DNA of 64,000 bases from CAZRVH01 sp964624905. GTDB lineage: Bacteria; Patescibacteriota; Gracilibacteria; Peribacterales; Peribacteraceae. The stretch is from positions 1-64,000 of the forward strand of contig CAZUYK010000009.1 of assembly GCA_964624905.1 (NCBI GenBank), read 5' to 3'. A model generated the notes under the pieces. The model did not search any database, was not told where the DNA came from, and worked only from the letters and a program-made list of their open reading frames with translations. Numbering within the stretch: the first letter of the stretch is position 1; each line of letters begins with the position of its first letter. Below, one piece after another: positions 32,661-41,805 of this stretch. Made by a program: the position numbers and the translations under genes.

Positions 32661-33284
32661 ATGAAAAATAAAGCAGGTTCGATAGTGGGCATAGGCGTGG
32701 GTGTTGCGATCGGCATTTTCATCTTTTCCGCAAGCATCGCGTTCCTCAGCGCTTGGCTGCTCGTCATCTTTCCGTTCTTCATTGTGGTATTACTGATTTG
32801 CGCCTTTGTTGGAGGGCGCATCGGTTACAAAAATGAAAAGAAACCACCCATGTGGCTGCCGTACGCGGTCATCCTCATCGGTTGGCCCGCAGCCTTCTAC
32901 CTTCCTTTCGTCGTACAACAGGAGCGCATGGAAATCTTCTCCCGTTCCTTGCCGGATTATCCCGGAGCGGAACTGGTGGAGAAGGAGCTGCGCACAGCGA
33001 ACACCGATAGCATGATTGGTTATAGCAAAAAGTATCGCACGCATGACACTGCTGAGCAGGTTCTTCGGTTCTACAAGAATGCCCTCACGAAGATCGGTTG
33101 TGTTTCTTCCGTAGAAGAAGACGATGATGATTACCGATGCAGACGAGGGGGCGACTCTTTTCAGGTCTCGGTGAATGCCACGTACTTTGACGTCCCGGTG
33201 GACAGCCATGGTGGCAAATCCTACGGTCCGGATGACGTTGATCCCTCAACGCGCGAGATCGTGATTTACGCAGACAAGCGGTAG
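32661..33284 (+). CDS. Hypothetical membrane protein
   Basis: A 207-residue protein with three N-terminal hydrophobic segments (near 8-28, 30-52 and 66-85) and an extracytoplasmic domain of ~120 residues. The domain carries AEQVLRFYKNALTKIGC and a second Cys in DDDYRCRRGG, possibly a disulfide. I recognise no family. It is flanked by the DUF2304 and GT4 genes with 22- and 18-nt gaps, so it may belong to the same unit. Confidence 0.6.
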   Translation: MKNKAGSIVGIGVGVAIGIFIFSASIAFLSAWLLVIFPFFIVVLLICAFVGGRIGYKNEKKPPMWLPYAVILIGWPAAFYLPFVVQQERMEIFSRSLPDYPGAELVEKELRTANTDSMIGYSKKYRTHDTAEQVLRFYKNALTKIGCVSSVEEDDDDYRCRRGGDSFQVSVNATYFDVPVDSHGGKSYGPDDVDPSTREIVIYADKR

Positions 33285-33302
33285 TTTTTCCCTGTCCACG
33301 AC

Positions 33303-34400
33303 GTGAAAACCATCCTCCTCATCAGCCCCTACTGGAAAGAGCCGCACCGCTGGATGGTGAGTTCTTACAAGCTTGCGGAACTTTGGCAGCGCCTGGGCTA
33401 CCGCGTGGTGGTGGCATGCATGGGAAGCGAGACAAAGACCGAGAAAATGTCCGACACGCTCACGGTGCATTTCAAGAAGGATATTTTCCTGAAGGATCCC
33501 TGGAATTACGGCATCTGTTTCGGCTTTTCCGGGTTCGTCCGCAGGCTTGCAAAAGAGGAGAAGCCCGACGTCATCGTGTGCAACAAGCTCCTCTTTTGGT
33601 CGTCGCTCGCGGTGATCCCGCTGACGCTCGCCGGACACAAGGTGACGGTTATTACCGACGCGCTGGTGGGCATGACGTGGTGGCCGCGCGGGTTTGTCCC
33701 AAGGCTCGCGGCTCGCTTCTACGCCTGGACGCTCGGCTGGCTGATCCTGGCCTGCGCCAAGCGCGTCGTGTTCTTCCATCCGCAGCCCGAAGGATTGCTG
33801 AGGACGCTTCGTGTGTGGAACAAGAGCTGCGTCATCCCTACCGGTATCGATCCTGCGAAGTACTCCGATCCCGAGCGTGTGAATCCTCCGGTGACCATCA
33901 CGTACGTTGGGCGCTTGGAATCGGTGAAGGGCGTCGATGACTTCCTGGCCGCGGCTGCTCCATTGACCGAAGAATATCCGGACCTGAAGGTGCAGGTCGC
34001 CGGAAATTACGAGGAGGGTAATCCGCTCGTGCGGCAGTACGAGAAACAGGTGCATTTCCTGGGGCTTCGCGATGACGTGCCGGCCATCCTGGCCGCGACC
34101 GATATCTTCGCCCTGGCCAGCTATAGCGAGGGGCTCAGCAATGCCATCATGGAGGCTATGGCTAGTGGCTGCGCGCCCGTGGTGTCCGATGTCGGGGGCA
34201 ACAAGTACCTCATCCAGAACGGTATCTCCGGCTTCCTGTTCCCCGCAGGGGATCGCGAGGCCCTGCGCTCGCACCTGAAACGTTTGATCGATGATCCCGC
34301 AAAGAGGCGCGCGATCGGCAAGGCGGCACGGGAGAGGATCGATGCCGAATTCAGCTGGGAGAAGGTGGGCAAGCTCTACCGCGAACTCTTCGAGGCATGA
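33303..34400 (+). CDS. GT4 family glycosyltransferase
   Basis: A 365-residue GT-B enzyme. The C-terminal half has the GT4 nucleotide-sugar site: YVGRLESVKGVDDFL (201-215), HFLGLRDDVPAILAATDIF and EGLSNAIMEAMASG (276-289, the E-x7-E motif). The N-terminal acceptor domain includes a hydrophobic stretch AWTLGWLILAC suited to membrane docking. The start is GTG 33303. The next GT4 gene overlaps by 4 nt. Confidence 0.88.
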   Translation: MKTILLISPYWKEPHRWMVSSYKLAELWQRLGYRVVVACMGSETKTEKMSDTLTVHFKKDIFLKDPWNYGICFGFSGFVRRLAKEEKPDVIVCNKLLFWSSLAVIPLTLAGHKVTVITDALVGMTWWPRGFVPRLAARFYAWTLGWLILACAKRVVFFHPQPEGLLRTLRVWNKSCVIPTGIDPAKYSDPERVNPPVTITYVGRLESVKGVDDFLAAAAPLTEEYPDLKVQVAGNYEEGNPLVRQYEKQVHFLGLRDDVPAILAATDIFALASYSEGLSNAIMEAMASGCAPVVSDVGGNKYLIQNGISGFLFPAGDREALRSHLKRLIDDPAKRRAIGKAARERIDAEFSWEKVGKLYRELFEA

Positions 34401-35443
34401 AGCACATCGTTATCCTGTCGGCGTTCCTGAGTCCGTTCCGTAGCGGCGCCGAGGCATGCGTGGAGGAGGTGCCGCCGTTGCTGAAGGACCGGTTTGCCTT
34501 CACCATCGTGACGGCCCGCCTGCGCTCCGACCTTCCGACGCATGACACTATCAACGGCATCCCCGTGGTCCGGGTGGGGCTGGGCTTCGGTTTCGACAAG
34601 TGGCTCTTCCCGTTCCTGGCGCCGTTCGCCGCCAAGAAGCTGAAGCCGGACATCATCCATGCGGTGCTGGAATCCTTCGCGGGTCTCGCGCTCGTATTCT
34701 GCGTGTGGATGGTGCCGAAGGCAAAGCGGATCCTGACGTGCCAGAGTACGAATACGTCTTTGCTCGTAGGGGAGATGCATCGTTCGGCCGATGCGGTGAC
34801 CGTGATCAGCAACGTGCTCCTGCAGCGCGCCAAGAAGTTCGGCAAAGAAGCCGTCTTGATCCCCAACGGCATCCACTATGAGGCGATTCGGAAGGCCGTG
34901 GAGTCGAATAATCAGTACCCCGCGCGCATCCTGTTCGTGGGGCGCTTGGAGCCGATGAAAGGAGTGGACACCCTGCTTGCGGCATTATCGATTTTGAAGG
35001 AAGACGGCACGCATTTTCATCTGCGTATCGTCGGCGATGGGTCGCAGCGCGAGAAGCTGGAGGCGATCGCGAAATCACTCGGGCTTTCCGATGACGTCAC
35101 CTTCGTCGGGGCCAAGAAACATGAGGAGGTATTCGACGAATACGCGCAGGCGGCGATCTTCTGCGGACTCTCGCGCAGCGAGGCGCTGGGCAACGTGTTC
35201 CTGGAAGCGCAGGCCGCGGGTTGCGCGGTGCTGGCGACCAATGTGGGCGGTATCCCCGACGTGGTGAAGGATTCGGTGGCAGGGTATTTGATCCCGCCCG
35301 ATGACGCGCAAACGGCCCGCAACGCGCTCGGAGTGTTGCTAAAACACGACGCCCTGCGCGAGCAGATGGGGGAGGCAGGAGTGGAGAACGCCAAGCACTA
35401 CGAATGGTCTGCAATAGCCGAAATGTACGCGGAGATCTACTAG
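34397..35443 (+). CDS. GT4 family glycosyltransferase
   Basis: A 348-residue GT-B retaining glycosyltransferase. It has FVGRLEPMKGVDTLLAAL (180-197), IVGDGSQREKLE, VTFVGAKKHEEVFDEY and SRSEALGNVFLEAQAAG, with glutamates 262 and 270 forming the E-x7-E motif. The N-terminus shows SPFRSGAEACVEEV, a typical acceptor loop. It is coupled to the upstream GT4 by ATGA and ends 2 nt from a convergent GT2. Confidence 0.9.
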   Translation: MKHIVILSAFLSPFRSGAEACVEEVPPLLKDRFAFTIVTARLRSDLPTHDTINGIPVVRVGLGFGFDKWLFPFLAPFAAKKLKPDIIHAVLESFAGLALVFCVWMVPKAKRILTCQSTNTSLLVGEMHRSADAVTVISNVLLQRAKKFGKEAVLIPNGIHYEAIRKAVESNNQYPARILFVGRLEPMKGVDTLLAALSILKEDGTHFHLRIVGDGSQREKLEAIAKSLGLSDDVTFVGAKKHEEVFDEYAQAAIFCGLSRSEALGNVFLEAQAAGCAVLATNVGGIPDVVKDSVAGYLIPPDDAQTARNALGVLLKHDALREQMGEAGVENAKHYEWSAIAEMYAEIY

Positions 35444-35444
35444 G

Positions 35445-36428
35445 CTAGACGTCCGTCCGCGTCGTTTCCCGCCGGATAGTTTTGTTGAGGACGAATCCGA
35501 TCACTGCGCGCAGGATGAGGAAAGGGTGCTGTAAGCAGAACTTTTTGAGTTCGCCGCTTCCCTCCGTGCTGATCTTCCGACCCTCCTTTTTGCCCTTCAA
35601 GTAGCGATCGATCATTTGTTCGAAGGTTTTCGCGAGCGCCTTTTTCATTCTCGGGCGATCCTCCGCGGGCACGCGTTCCAGGAGGAGCTTGAAGGTGTCG
35701 AATCGTTCGAACATGCCTTTGCCCATCGACTCGTTCTGCGCGCTGGCACCCGCGGGATGCACGCGGAACTTGCCCACCATATCCGGCAGGTCGTACCAGT
35801 CGGTGGCGAGCAGGCAGCGCGTCCAGTATTCGCTGTCCAAGTACTGGCGCATCGTGGGATGGAACGGACCCGCTTTCTCTGCCAGCTCCCGGCGCATCAT
35901 CACGAAGCTCGGTTCCCCGATGATGTTCGGCCGCAGGCCTTTCTCCGCCCACCAATAGAGCAGTTCCTTTCCCTTGTGGAAGCCCGGCGCGACGTGCGTT
36001 TTCTTGAAATCCTCCACTTCCTTGTAGATGTGCGTGACGGGGGATTCGCCTTCCAACAGGTAGGTATGGTTGCCAGACACGAACCCGACCGATGGGTGTT
36101 CGGCAAATGGCTTCAGGATCTTTTCCAAGTAGTCTTTCTCCCACAGGTCATCGTAGAACAAGTACTGCACGAAGGGGGTATCGGCGTACTGCATGCACGC
36201 GTTCCAGTTCTGTCCGATGGTGCGCTCCTCCTGGTCCTGGATGAATGTGATGCGCGGGTCCTTTAGGTACACGGGGAGCATGCCGCGCACGTCGCGCTCG
36301 TCCTTCTGGTTTACAAGTACCGCCTTCCAATCCTTGAACGTTTGCGCAAGCAGGCAGTCCAACGCCGCGCGGACGTATTCCATCTTCGGCCTATAGAGCG
36401 GCATGAGGACGGTTACCTGCGGCGTCAT
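35445..36428 (-). CDS. GT2 family glycosyltransferase
   Basis: A 327-residue inverting GT-A enzyme: VTVLMPLYRPKMEYVRAALD, then QTFKDWKAVLVNQKD and YLFYDDLWEKDYL with the metal-binding aspartates at 93-94. The C-terminal ~90 residues are helical and basic, ending near a hydrophobic LILRAVIGFVLNKTI segment that may associate with the membrane. It overlaps the upstream GT2 by 4 nt, so the two probably extend the same glycan. Confidence 0.88.
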   Translation of the reverse strand: MTPQVTVLMPLYRPKMEYVRAALDCLLAQTFKDWKAVLVNQKDERDVRGMLPVYLKDPRITFIQDQEERTIGQNWNACMQYADTPFVQYLFYDDLWEKDYLEKILKPFAEHPSVGFVSGNHTYLLEGESPVTHIYKEVEDFKKTHVAPGFHKGKELLYWWAEKGLRPNIIGEPSFVMMRRELAEKAGPFHPTMRQYLDSEYWTRCLLATDWYDLPDMVGKFRVHPAGASAQNESMGKGMFERFDTFKLLLERVPAEDRPRMKKALAKTFEQMIDRYLKGKKEGRKISTEGSGELKKFCLQHPFLILRAVIGFVLNKTIRRETTRTDV

Positions 36429-37225
36429 CGTGAGGAGGGGGAAAGGGGCGGCAAGGGCTTTCCAAGGTATTGCAGGAAATAGCGCAGGGAATCTTTGATA
36501 TGCGCTCGGCCCGTCTTCTTTTTCAGCAAGGTCAGGAGCCCTCCGCGTGACAGCCGGGATTCATTGTGGGTCGCCTTCGCGTCGCGCAGCTGCCGTACCT
36601 TCATGCCCGCGTTCCACGACTCGCGGCACAGGATCACATCGGTCATGAAGAGGTAGTAGCGGGGATCGTGGCCGCCCGTTTTTTCCAGGCACGCACGCGT
36701 CATAACGAACATCGCTCCCACGAACCAATCGACGTCTTCGTGGTCCTTCTCGCCGAATTCGATGCGTGCCTGCTTCCGTCCGTTGGGATTGGCGAGTCGT
36801 CGCAGTACCATTTCGAACGGGCGGGGGAACGGACGTGCGCTGTCCTGCTCGTGGCCGTCGGGATAGATCAGCCGCGGCGCCACGATGCCGACATCCGGGT
36901 TGTTCTCCAGGTGTTCGATAAGTTTCGCGATCGTGTCAGGCTCCACCGTGATATCCGCGTTTACGGTCGCGATGTACTTGCCCGTCGCATGCGCGTAGCC
37001 GATGTTGTTGCCACGCACGTAGCCGTCCTTTCCCAGGTCGAAAAATTTCACGTTCGGCAGGGTCGCGTAGGACTCCGGATCGATCGCGTCGTTCGCCAGG
37101 TGCTTGCCGTTGTTGATCACGAGGACCTCCGTCTCCGTTGGTAGCAACGCCTTCGACAACGCCGCCAGGCACGCGGTGGCGTCCTTCGGTTTGTTCGTCT
37201 GCAAAATGACGATGGAGAGGAGCAT
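36425..37225 (-). CDS. GT2 family glycosyltransferase (rhamnosyltransferase-like)
   Basis: A 266-residue GT2 with LSIVILQTNKP at the start, GNNIGYAHATGKYIATVNAD (nucleotide site, residues 72-91) and a DVDWFVGAMFVMTRACLE acceptor region. This combination is common in rhamnosyl/galactofuranosyl GT2s. ATG 37225 is chosen because TACACT ends 10 nt upstream; the longer frame to 37336 runs through the promoter and into the neighbouring gene. Confidence 0.87.
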   Translation of the reverse strand: MLLSIVILQTNKPKDATACLAALSKALLPTETEVLVINNGKHLANDAIDPESYATLPNVKFFDLGKDGYVRGNNIGYAHATGKYIATVNADITVEPDTIAKLIEHLENNPDVGIVAPRLIYPDGHEQDSARPFPRPFEMVLRRLANPNGRKQARIEFGEKDHEDVDWFVGAMFVMTRACLEKTGGHDPRYYLFMTDVILCRESWNAGMKVRQLRDAKATHNESRLSRGGLLTLLKKKTGRAHIKDSLRYFLQYLGKPLPPLSPSSR

Positions 37226-37257
37226 GGGTGCTTTCAGTGTAGCACAGCACGAAGGCT

Positions 37258-38214
37258 TTATTTCGCTTCCATTCGGCCTTTCCACCACTCGATCGTTTTC
37301 TCCAATCCGCGCTCCACGCCGGTCTGTTCCGTCCACCGGAGCTCTTCTTTCAGGCGATCCGTTTTGGCTTCGATGCGTGGCGGATCATTGGGCGGCGCTT
37401 CCTTCGCCCCGAACTGCAGGAGCTGCGTGCGATCGAGCTTGGCAGCCGCCATCGTCACGAGATCGGCGATGGACATGGGTTTGCCGGAGGCGATGTTCAC
37501 AGGGCCTTCCACGTCGCTTTCCAGGAGTGCCACGAATGCCGAAGCCACGTCTTCCACGTAGAGGAAATCCCGGATCTGCCGGCCGTGCGTCAGCTTCACT
37601 TCTTCTCCCAATACCAGCGATCGGATGACGGACGCGATCAGTTTCTTTTCCGGCTCATGCGGGCCGAACAGATAGAAAACGCGCCCCCAGGCGGATGACA
37701 CGTCGAGTGCGCCGAGGATAGTTCCGCACTCGGCTTTCTTCCTGCCGTACAACGTCGTCGCATCCAATGGCGTTGCCCATTCATCGCATGCACCGCGGTT
37801 CCAATCGTACTCGAAACAGGACCCTGACCCGACGATGCGCGTCACTCCGGCCTTGATGCACTCCTCGAACAGATGGACCGATGCCTTCAGCCATTCCTCG
37901 TTCTCCGGCGATTCCGCGTACACGCCGGGCGTGGCGATCCATGCGAAATGCAGCAGGTGGGTCGGTTGTACCTCTTCGACGATGCGTGTGACGTCGCCCG
38001 CGTCCAACATGTCGCCTGCATGGGCGGTTGTTCCTTCGATTTCGAGCGGATGACGCGAGAACGTGTGCACTTCGTATCCTTTCGCGAGCAGCAATGCCGG
38101 CGCATGGCGACCGATGAAACCTGACGCACCCGTCACAAGCACCCTCTTCATCCGACTTTGCTCCTCCGGAGCTTCGCCGGATTTCACAGCTTGTTTTGCT
38201 GCAATGGAGCTCAT
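37258..38214 (-). CDS. NAD-dependent epimerase/dehydratase, putative CDP-4-keto-6-deoxyhexose reductase
   Basis: A 318-residue extended SDR. After a ~20-residue leader it has VLVTGASGFIG (Rossmann fold, 25-35), LLHFAWIATPG, a serine in GSGSCFEYDW, the YGRKK catalytic pair and RQIRDFLYVEDVASAFV. Position after RfbF, RfbG and an RfbC-like epimerase suggests it reduces or epimerises a CDP-4-keto-6-deoxyhexose; that is inferred. ATG 38214 gives a 4-nt overlap with the upstream gene. ATG 38151, at MKRVLVTG, is a plausible alternative. Confidence 0.78.
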   Translation of the reverse strand: MSSIAAKQAVKSGEAPEEQSRMKRVLVTGASGFIGRHAPALLLAKGYEVHTFSRHPLEIEGTTAHAGDMLDAGDVTRIVEEVQPTHLLHFAWIATPGVYAESPENEEWLKASVHLFEECIKAGVTRIVGSGSCFEYDWNRGACDEWATPLDATTLYGRKKAECGTILGALDVSSAWGRVFYLFGPHEPEKKLIASVIRSLVLGEEVKLTHGRQIRDFLYVEDVASAFVALLESDVEGPVNIASGKPMSIADLVTMAAAKLDRTQLLQFGAKEAPPNDPPRIEAKTDRLKEELRWTEQTGVERGLEKTIEWWKGRMEAK

Positions 38215-38738
38215 GCGAGTAGGGGGAGAGCCGCGTCTTTCTCCGAAATATCGGTCATCGCAAGGGGCCACTCGACGCCGATCGCGGGATCATCGAATTT
38301 CACGCCGCCCTCGGATTCCTTGTTATAAGCTGCGGAAACCAAGTAGAACACCTCGCTATCGTCCTCAAGCGTCTGGAATCCGTGCGCGCATCCTTCGGGG
38401 ATGTAGAGCATCGTGTGGTTGTCCGCCGTAAGCTCGATGCCGAACCACTTCCGGTAGGTGGGGGAGTGGGGACGCAGGTCGACGCAGACATCGAATACCT
38501 TGCCGCGCGTGCAACGGACGGTTTTTACTTCGGCGTGCGGGGCGTTTTGGTAGTGGAGACCGCGGACCGACCCCTTCTTCTTCGTGAGGGATGCGTTGCA
38601 CTGGTTCACGGTGGGGTTCAGCCCGTGTTTTTCCCACGTTTCCTTGCAGAACATGCGTGCGAAGAAGCCGCGGTGGTCTTCCCGGGGTTCGGGTTTGATG
38701 ACGAAGGCGCCGCTGACGGCAGTGGGTTCGATGATCAT
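38211..38738 (-). CDS. rfbC: RfbC-like nucleotide-sugar 3,5-epimerase
   Basis: A 175-residue cupin of the dTDP-4-dehydrorhamnose 3,5-epimerase family. It has EDHRGFFARMF, the catalytic His62 in RGLHYQNAP, Lys72 in HAEVKTVRC, and YIPEGCAHGFQTLEDDSEVFY. The genes around it make CDP-sugars rather than dTDP-sugars, so the real substrate is probably a CDP-4-keto-6-deoxy hexose. It lies 1 nt after rfbG and overlaps the SDR gene by 4 nt. Confidence 0.85.
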   Translation of the reverse strand: MIIEPTAVSGAFVIKPEPREDHRGFFARMFCKETWEKHGLNPTVNQCNASLTKKKGSVRGLHYQNAPHAEVKTVRCTRGKVFDVCVDLRPHSPTYRKWFGIELTADNHTMLYIPEGCAHGFQTLEDDSEVFYLVSAAYNKESEGGVKFDDPAIGVEWPLAMTDISEKDAALPLLA

Positions 38739-38739
38739 C

Positions 38740-39723
38740 TCAGGCGAGGGCGTTTCTGTACCATTCGATCGTTCTCTTTAGGCCGTCCTCCAGGCTGTAC
38801 TGCGGCGTCCAGCCGAGGATCTCGCGCGCTTTTTTGGAGCTGAGGCGTTGCTCCAGGATCTCGTTCTTCGCTTCGTTCAGGATGACCGGCTTTAGATCGC
38901 TTCCCATCATGGAGAGGATCTTTCCCGTGATTTCCAGCACCGTCATCGGTTCGTCGGTGGAGAAATTGAAGGCGTGGCCTTTGAGTCCGGGGTTCTTCGC
39001 CATCGCTTCGGCCAGCGTGAGGTATGCAAGGGCGCCGTCGCGGACGTAGAAGTAGTCGCGGATCATCGTGCCGTCGCTGCGGATGTGCGGGGCTTCGCCG
39101 CGGATGACGGAGCGGACGGTGCCGGGGACGATGCGGTTCCAGTTGAGGTCTCCCTCGCCGTAGAAATTGCCGCAGCGCGAGATGGTGACGTTGAGTCCGA
39201 ACGTGACGGCGTAGCTTTGCGCAAGCATATCGGTGCAGGCCTTGCTGACGTCATACGGGTTCTTCGCGAGCAGCGGCATTTCCTCGGTATACGGGAGAAC
39301 CGGTTGGTCTCCATATGCCTTATCGGATGATGCGACCACCACTTGCTCCACGAGCGGGGAGCGGCGGCATGCCTCCAGCAAACACCAGCTTCCCTTCAGG
39401 TTCGATTCGAACGTCGACACGGGATTGCGGTTCGATACCCCCACGATCGCCTGGGCCCCCAGGTGGATTACGGTCTTCACTTCGTACTCCCCGAGGATCC
39501 TTTCCATCAGTGCCTGGTCCTCCAGGACGCCGTCCACGCGGATGACCTTTTCCATGTTCCCGCTCGTGATCAGCAAAGAATCCGGTACGTGGTCGCGCAC
39601 CAAACACACGACGCGTGCGCCGAGCTTCAAAAGTTCATCCACCACGGAGCTGCCGACGAGGCCGGCGCCGCCCGTGACGAAGACGCTTCGGTCGCGCCAG
39701 AATGCGGGGGACAGGGGGGTCAT
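38740..39723 (-). CDS. rfbG: CDP-glucose 4,6-dehydratase
   Basis: A 327-residue SDR close to RfbG/DdhB. It has VFVTGGAGLVG (14-24), GAQAIVGVSNRNPVSTFE, ASSDKAYGD, the YDVSK catalytic pair (157-161), CGNFYGEGDLNWNRIVP and SDGTMIRDYFYVRDG. It turns CDP-glucose into CDP-4-keto-6-deoxyglucose. A perfect TATAAT ends 9 nt before ATG 39723 and overlaps the stop of the upstream rfbF gene, so there is an internal promoter. Confidence 0.92.
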   Translation of the reverse strand: MTPLSPAFWRDRSVFVTGGAGLVGSSVVDELLKLGARVVCLVRDHVPDSLLITSGNMEKVIRVDGVLEDQALMERILGEYEVKTVIHLGAQAIVGVSNRNPVSTFESNLKGSWCLLEACRRSPLVEQVVVASSDKAYGDQPVLPYTEEMPLLAKNPYDVSKACTDMLAQSYAVTFGLNVTISRCGNFYGEGDLNWNRIVPGTVRSVIRGEAPHIRSDGTMIRDYFYVRDGALAYLTLAEAMAKNPGLKGHAFNFSTDEPMTVLEITGKILSMMGSDLKPVILNEAKNEILEQRLSSKKAREILGWTPQYSLEDGLKRTIEWYRNALA

Positions 39724-39733
39724 GAGAACCCGA

Positions 39734-40603
39734 TTATACACGAGCCTTTTCCGGCGTGTGCATCACATTTTCCAATGCCTTTTCCTTGGCTTCCTCGGCC
39801 AATCGGACGCGAATGGTATCTGGGTTGAGCCAGTGCGCCCACGGAGCCTCGCCTTTGTTCCAAAGCTCGTTTAGGTGGAGCGATTCGCGGTAGGTGTCCA
39901 TGGCATAGAAGAAGCCCTCGTGATTGAAAGCCATCAGCTGCCCGTCGAGGGCAAGGTTCTGCAGCGGCTCCTTTTCCAGAACGCAATTCGGGTCGGCGCT
40001 GACGTAGTCGAAGACGCGCTTGTCGAAGACGAAGTACCCGCTGTTGATGCGACCCTCGATATCCGGCTTTTCCGCGAAGTGTTCCACGACCTGCTGGTCG
40101 TTGATCTTCAGGAGGCCGAAGCGCGAGATGGTCTTCACCGCCGTCACAGTCGCGATTTTTCCGTGGCTCTTATGGAACGCGACGAGTGCGTCGATATCCA
40201 CGTCGCTCAATCCGTCGCCGTACGTAACCATGAAAATGTCGTCTTTCAGGTGGCGCCGGACGCCGAACAAGCGGGCTCCCGTCATCGTGCTCTCTCCCGT
40301 GTCCGCCAGCGTTACCTTCCAGTCATCCTCGTCCGTCCTATCGTGATAGGCGATGCCGGTGTGGTCCCCGAGCTTCACGGTGAAGTCGTTGTTCATGGCA
40401 CGGTAATTCAAGAAGTACTCCTTGATCATGTTTCCCTTGTAGCCCAGGCAGAGCACGAAGTCGGTATGCCCGAAGTGGGCGTACGTTTTCATGATGTGCC
40501 AGAGCACGGGCTTGCTGCCGATGGTGACCATGGGCTTGGGACGGAATTCCGTCTCCTCGCGCATACGCGTTCCCTGGCCGCCGCAGAACAGGACTACTTG
40601 CAT
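39734..40603 (-). CDS. rfbF: Glucose-1-phosphate cytidylyltransferase
   Basis: A 289-residue nucleotidyltransferase. The signature GGQGTRMREETEFRPKPMV lies at residues 8-26, followed by YGDGLSDVDIDALVAFHKSH, GRINSGYFVFDK and a C-terminal HEGFFYAMDTYRE. This is diagnostic for RfbF/DdhA, which makes CDP-glucose from CTP and glucose-1-phosphate. TACAAT ends 9 nt before ATG 40603. It leads a four-gene CDP-sugar unit. Confidence 0.93.
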   Translation of the reverse strand: MQVVLFCGGQGTRMREETEFRPKPMVTIGSKPVLWHIMKTYAHFGHTDFVLCLGYKGNMIKEYFLNYRAMNNDFTVKLGDHTGIAYHDRTDEDDWKVTLADTGESTMTGARLFGVRRHLKDDIFMVTYGDGLSDVDIDALVAFHKSHGKIATVTAVKTISRFGLLKINDQQVVEHFAEKPDIEGRINSGYFVFDKRVFDYVSADPNCVLEKEPLQNLALDGQLMAFNHEGFFYAMDTYRESLHLNELWNKGEAPWAHWLNPDTIRVRLAEEAKEKALENVMHTPEKARV

Positions 40604-40725
40604 TTCGAGGGCATTGTAGGCTCGCTTCACATGGCTTGTAAATGCCTAATGCGTGCCGTTCTTCCTATTCCCTCGCGCCGGCTCTCTCCCTGGGGGAGAG
40701 GGGGGATCTACGCTACACTGTCCCC

Positions 40726-41805
40726 ATGAAGGTGACCCTCGCCACCGGCATCTATCCTCCGGATATCGGAGGTCCCGCGACGTACGTGCGGGAGCTGGCG
40801 CACGCCCTGCAAAAAATGCAGGTCCAGGTGCAGGTCATCACCTATGGAAAGGGGAAGTCCGGGGACGATCTGTTTCCGGTCATTCGCGTACCCAAGGGCG
40901 TCCTCCCCATCGTCCGTTGGTTCCGATTCGCCCGTGCCTTGCGCAAGCACGCCGGTGACAGCGACATCATCTACGCCTTTTCCTCCGTGAGCGTGGGAAT
41001 GCCTCTGTGGATCTCGCACCTGAAGCAGCCGAAGAAAATCCTACGCCTCGGCGGCGACTTCCGTTGGGAGCGCTATACCGACAAGGGCGGGGCTTTGGGC
41101 CTGAAGGAATGGTATGAGAAAGAGGAGCGGTTCCACGGCGCCATGAACGGCCTCCTGAAGACCTTCGATCACATCGTCTTCTCCACCGAGTTCCAGCAAG
41201 CGATCTACGAGAAAGTCTACCGCGCGCTTCCGCTGCACCAGGTCATCGAGAACGCGTTGCCGGGAGGCATGCCCACGCATCATACGAAGCACGCGCCTTT
41301 CAAGTTGCTCTTCCTGGGGCGCTTCGTTCCGTTCAAGAACATCGGGTCCCTCCTGTGCGCGGTCAAAAACCTTTCCGATGTCACGCTCACCCTCGTGGGC
41401 GACGGCCCCCTTCTTCCCGCCATCCGCAAGGCGGTTCGCAAAATGCAGATCGGCGACCGCGTCGAAGTTCTTCCTCCTCAACGGGGCGATGCGAAGAAAG
41501 CGGCCTTCCGCGGACACGATCTCATGGTGCTTCCGTCGTATACCGATATCAGCCCCAATGCCGCATTGGAGGCCCGCTGCGAAGGATTGCCCGTGCTGCT
41601 GACCAGTGAAAACGGCTTGAGCCGCCAGCTGTCCGAGGGCATGCTCGTCCGCCGTTTGCAAACTCCCCGCGATATCCAATCGGCATTGGAAGAAGCGATG
41701 CGGGATTACGAAAAAATCGCGGAACGGTGCGCGCAGCCCCTCCCCGAACGCAACTGGGATACGCTCGCGCGCGAACACCTCACACTTTTCCAGGGAATCC
41801 TATGA
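40726..41805 (+). CDS. GT4 family glycosyltransferase
   Basis: A 359-residue GT-B enzyme. The acceptor domain begins MKVTLATGIYPPDIGGPATY (glycine-rich loop) and the donor domain has LFLGRFVPFKNIGSLLCAV, LVGDGPLLPAI and SYTDISPNAALEARCEGLP. Start ATG 40726 follows TACACT by 6 nt. It begins a run of four GT4 genes overlapping by 4 nt each, a compact operon that ends convergently at 45087. Confidence 0.88.
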   Translation: MKVTLATGIYPPDIGGPATYVRELAHALQKMQVQVQVITYGKGKSGDDLFPVIRVPKGVLPIVRWFRFARALRKHAGDSDIIYAFSSVSVGMPLWISHLKQPKKILRLGGDFRWERYTDKGGALGLKEWYEKEERFHGAMNGLLKTFDHIVFSTEFQQAIYEKVYRALPLHQVIENALPGGMPTHHTKHAPFKLLFLGRFVPFKNIGSLLCAVKNLSDVTLTLVGDGPLLPAIRKAVRKMQIGDRVEVLPPQRGDAKKAAFRGHDLMVLPSYTDISPNAALEARCEGLPVLLTSENGLSRQLSEGMLVRRLQTPRDIQSALEEAMRDYEKIAERCAQPLPERNWDTLAREHLTLFQGIL

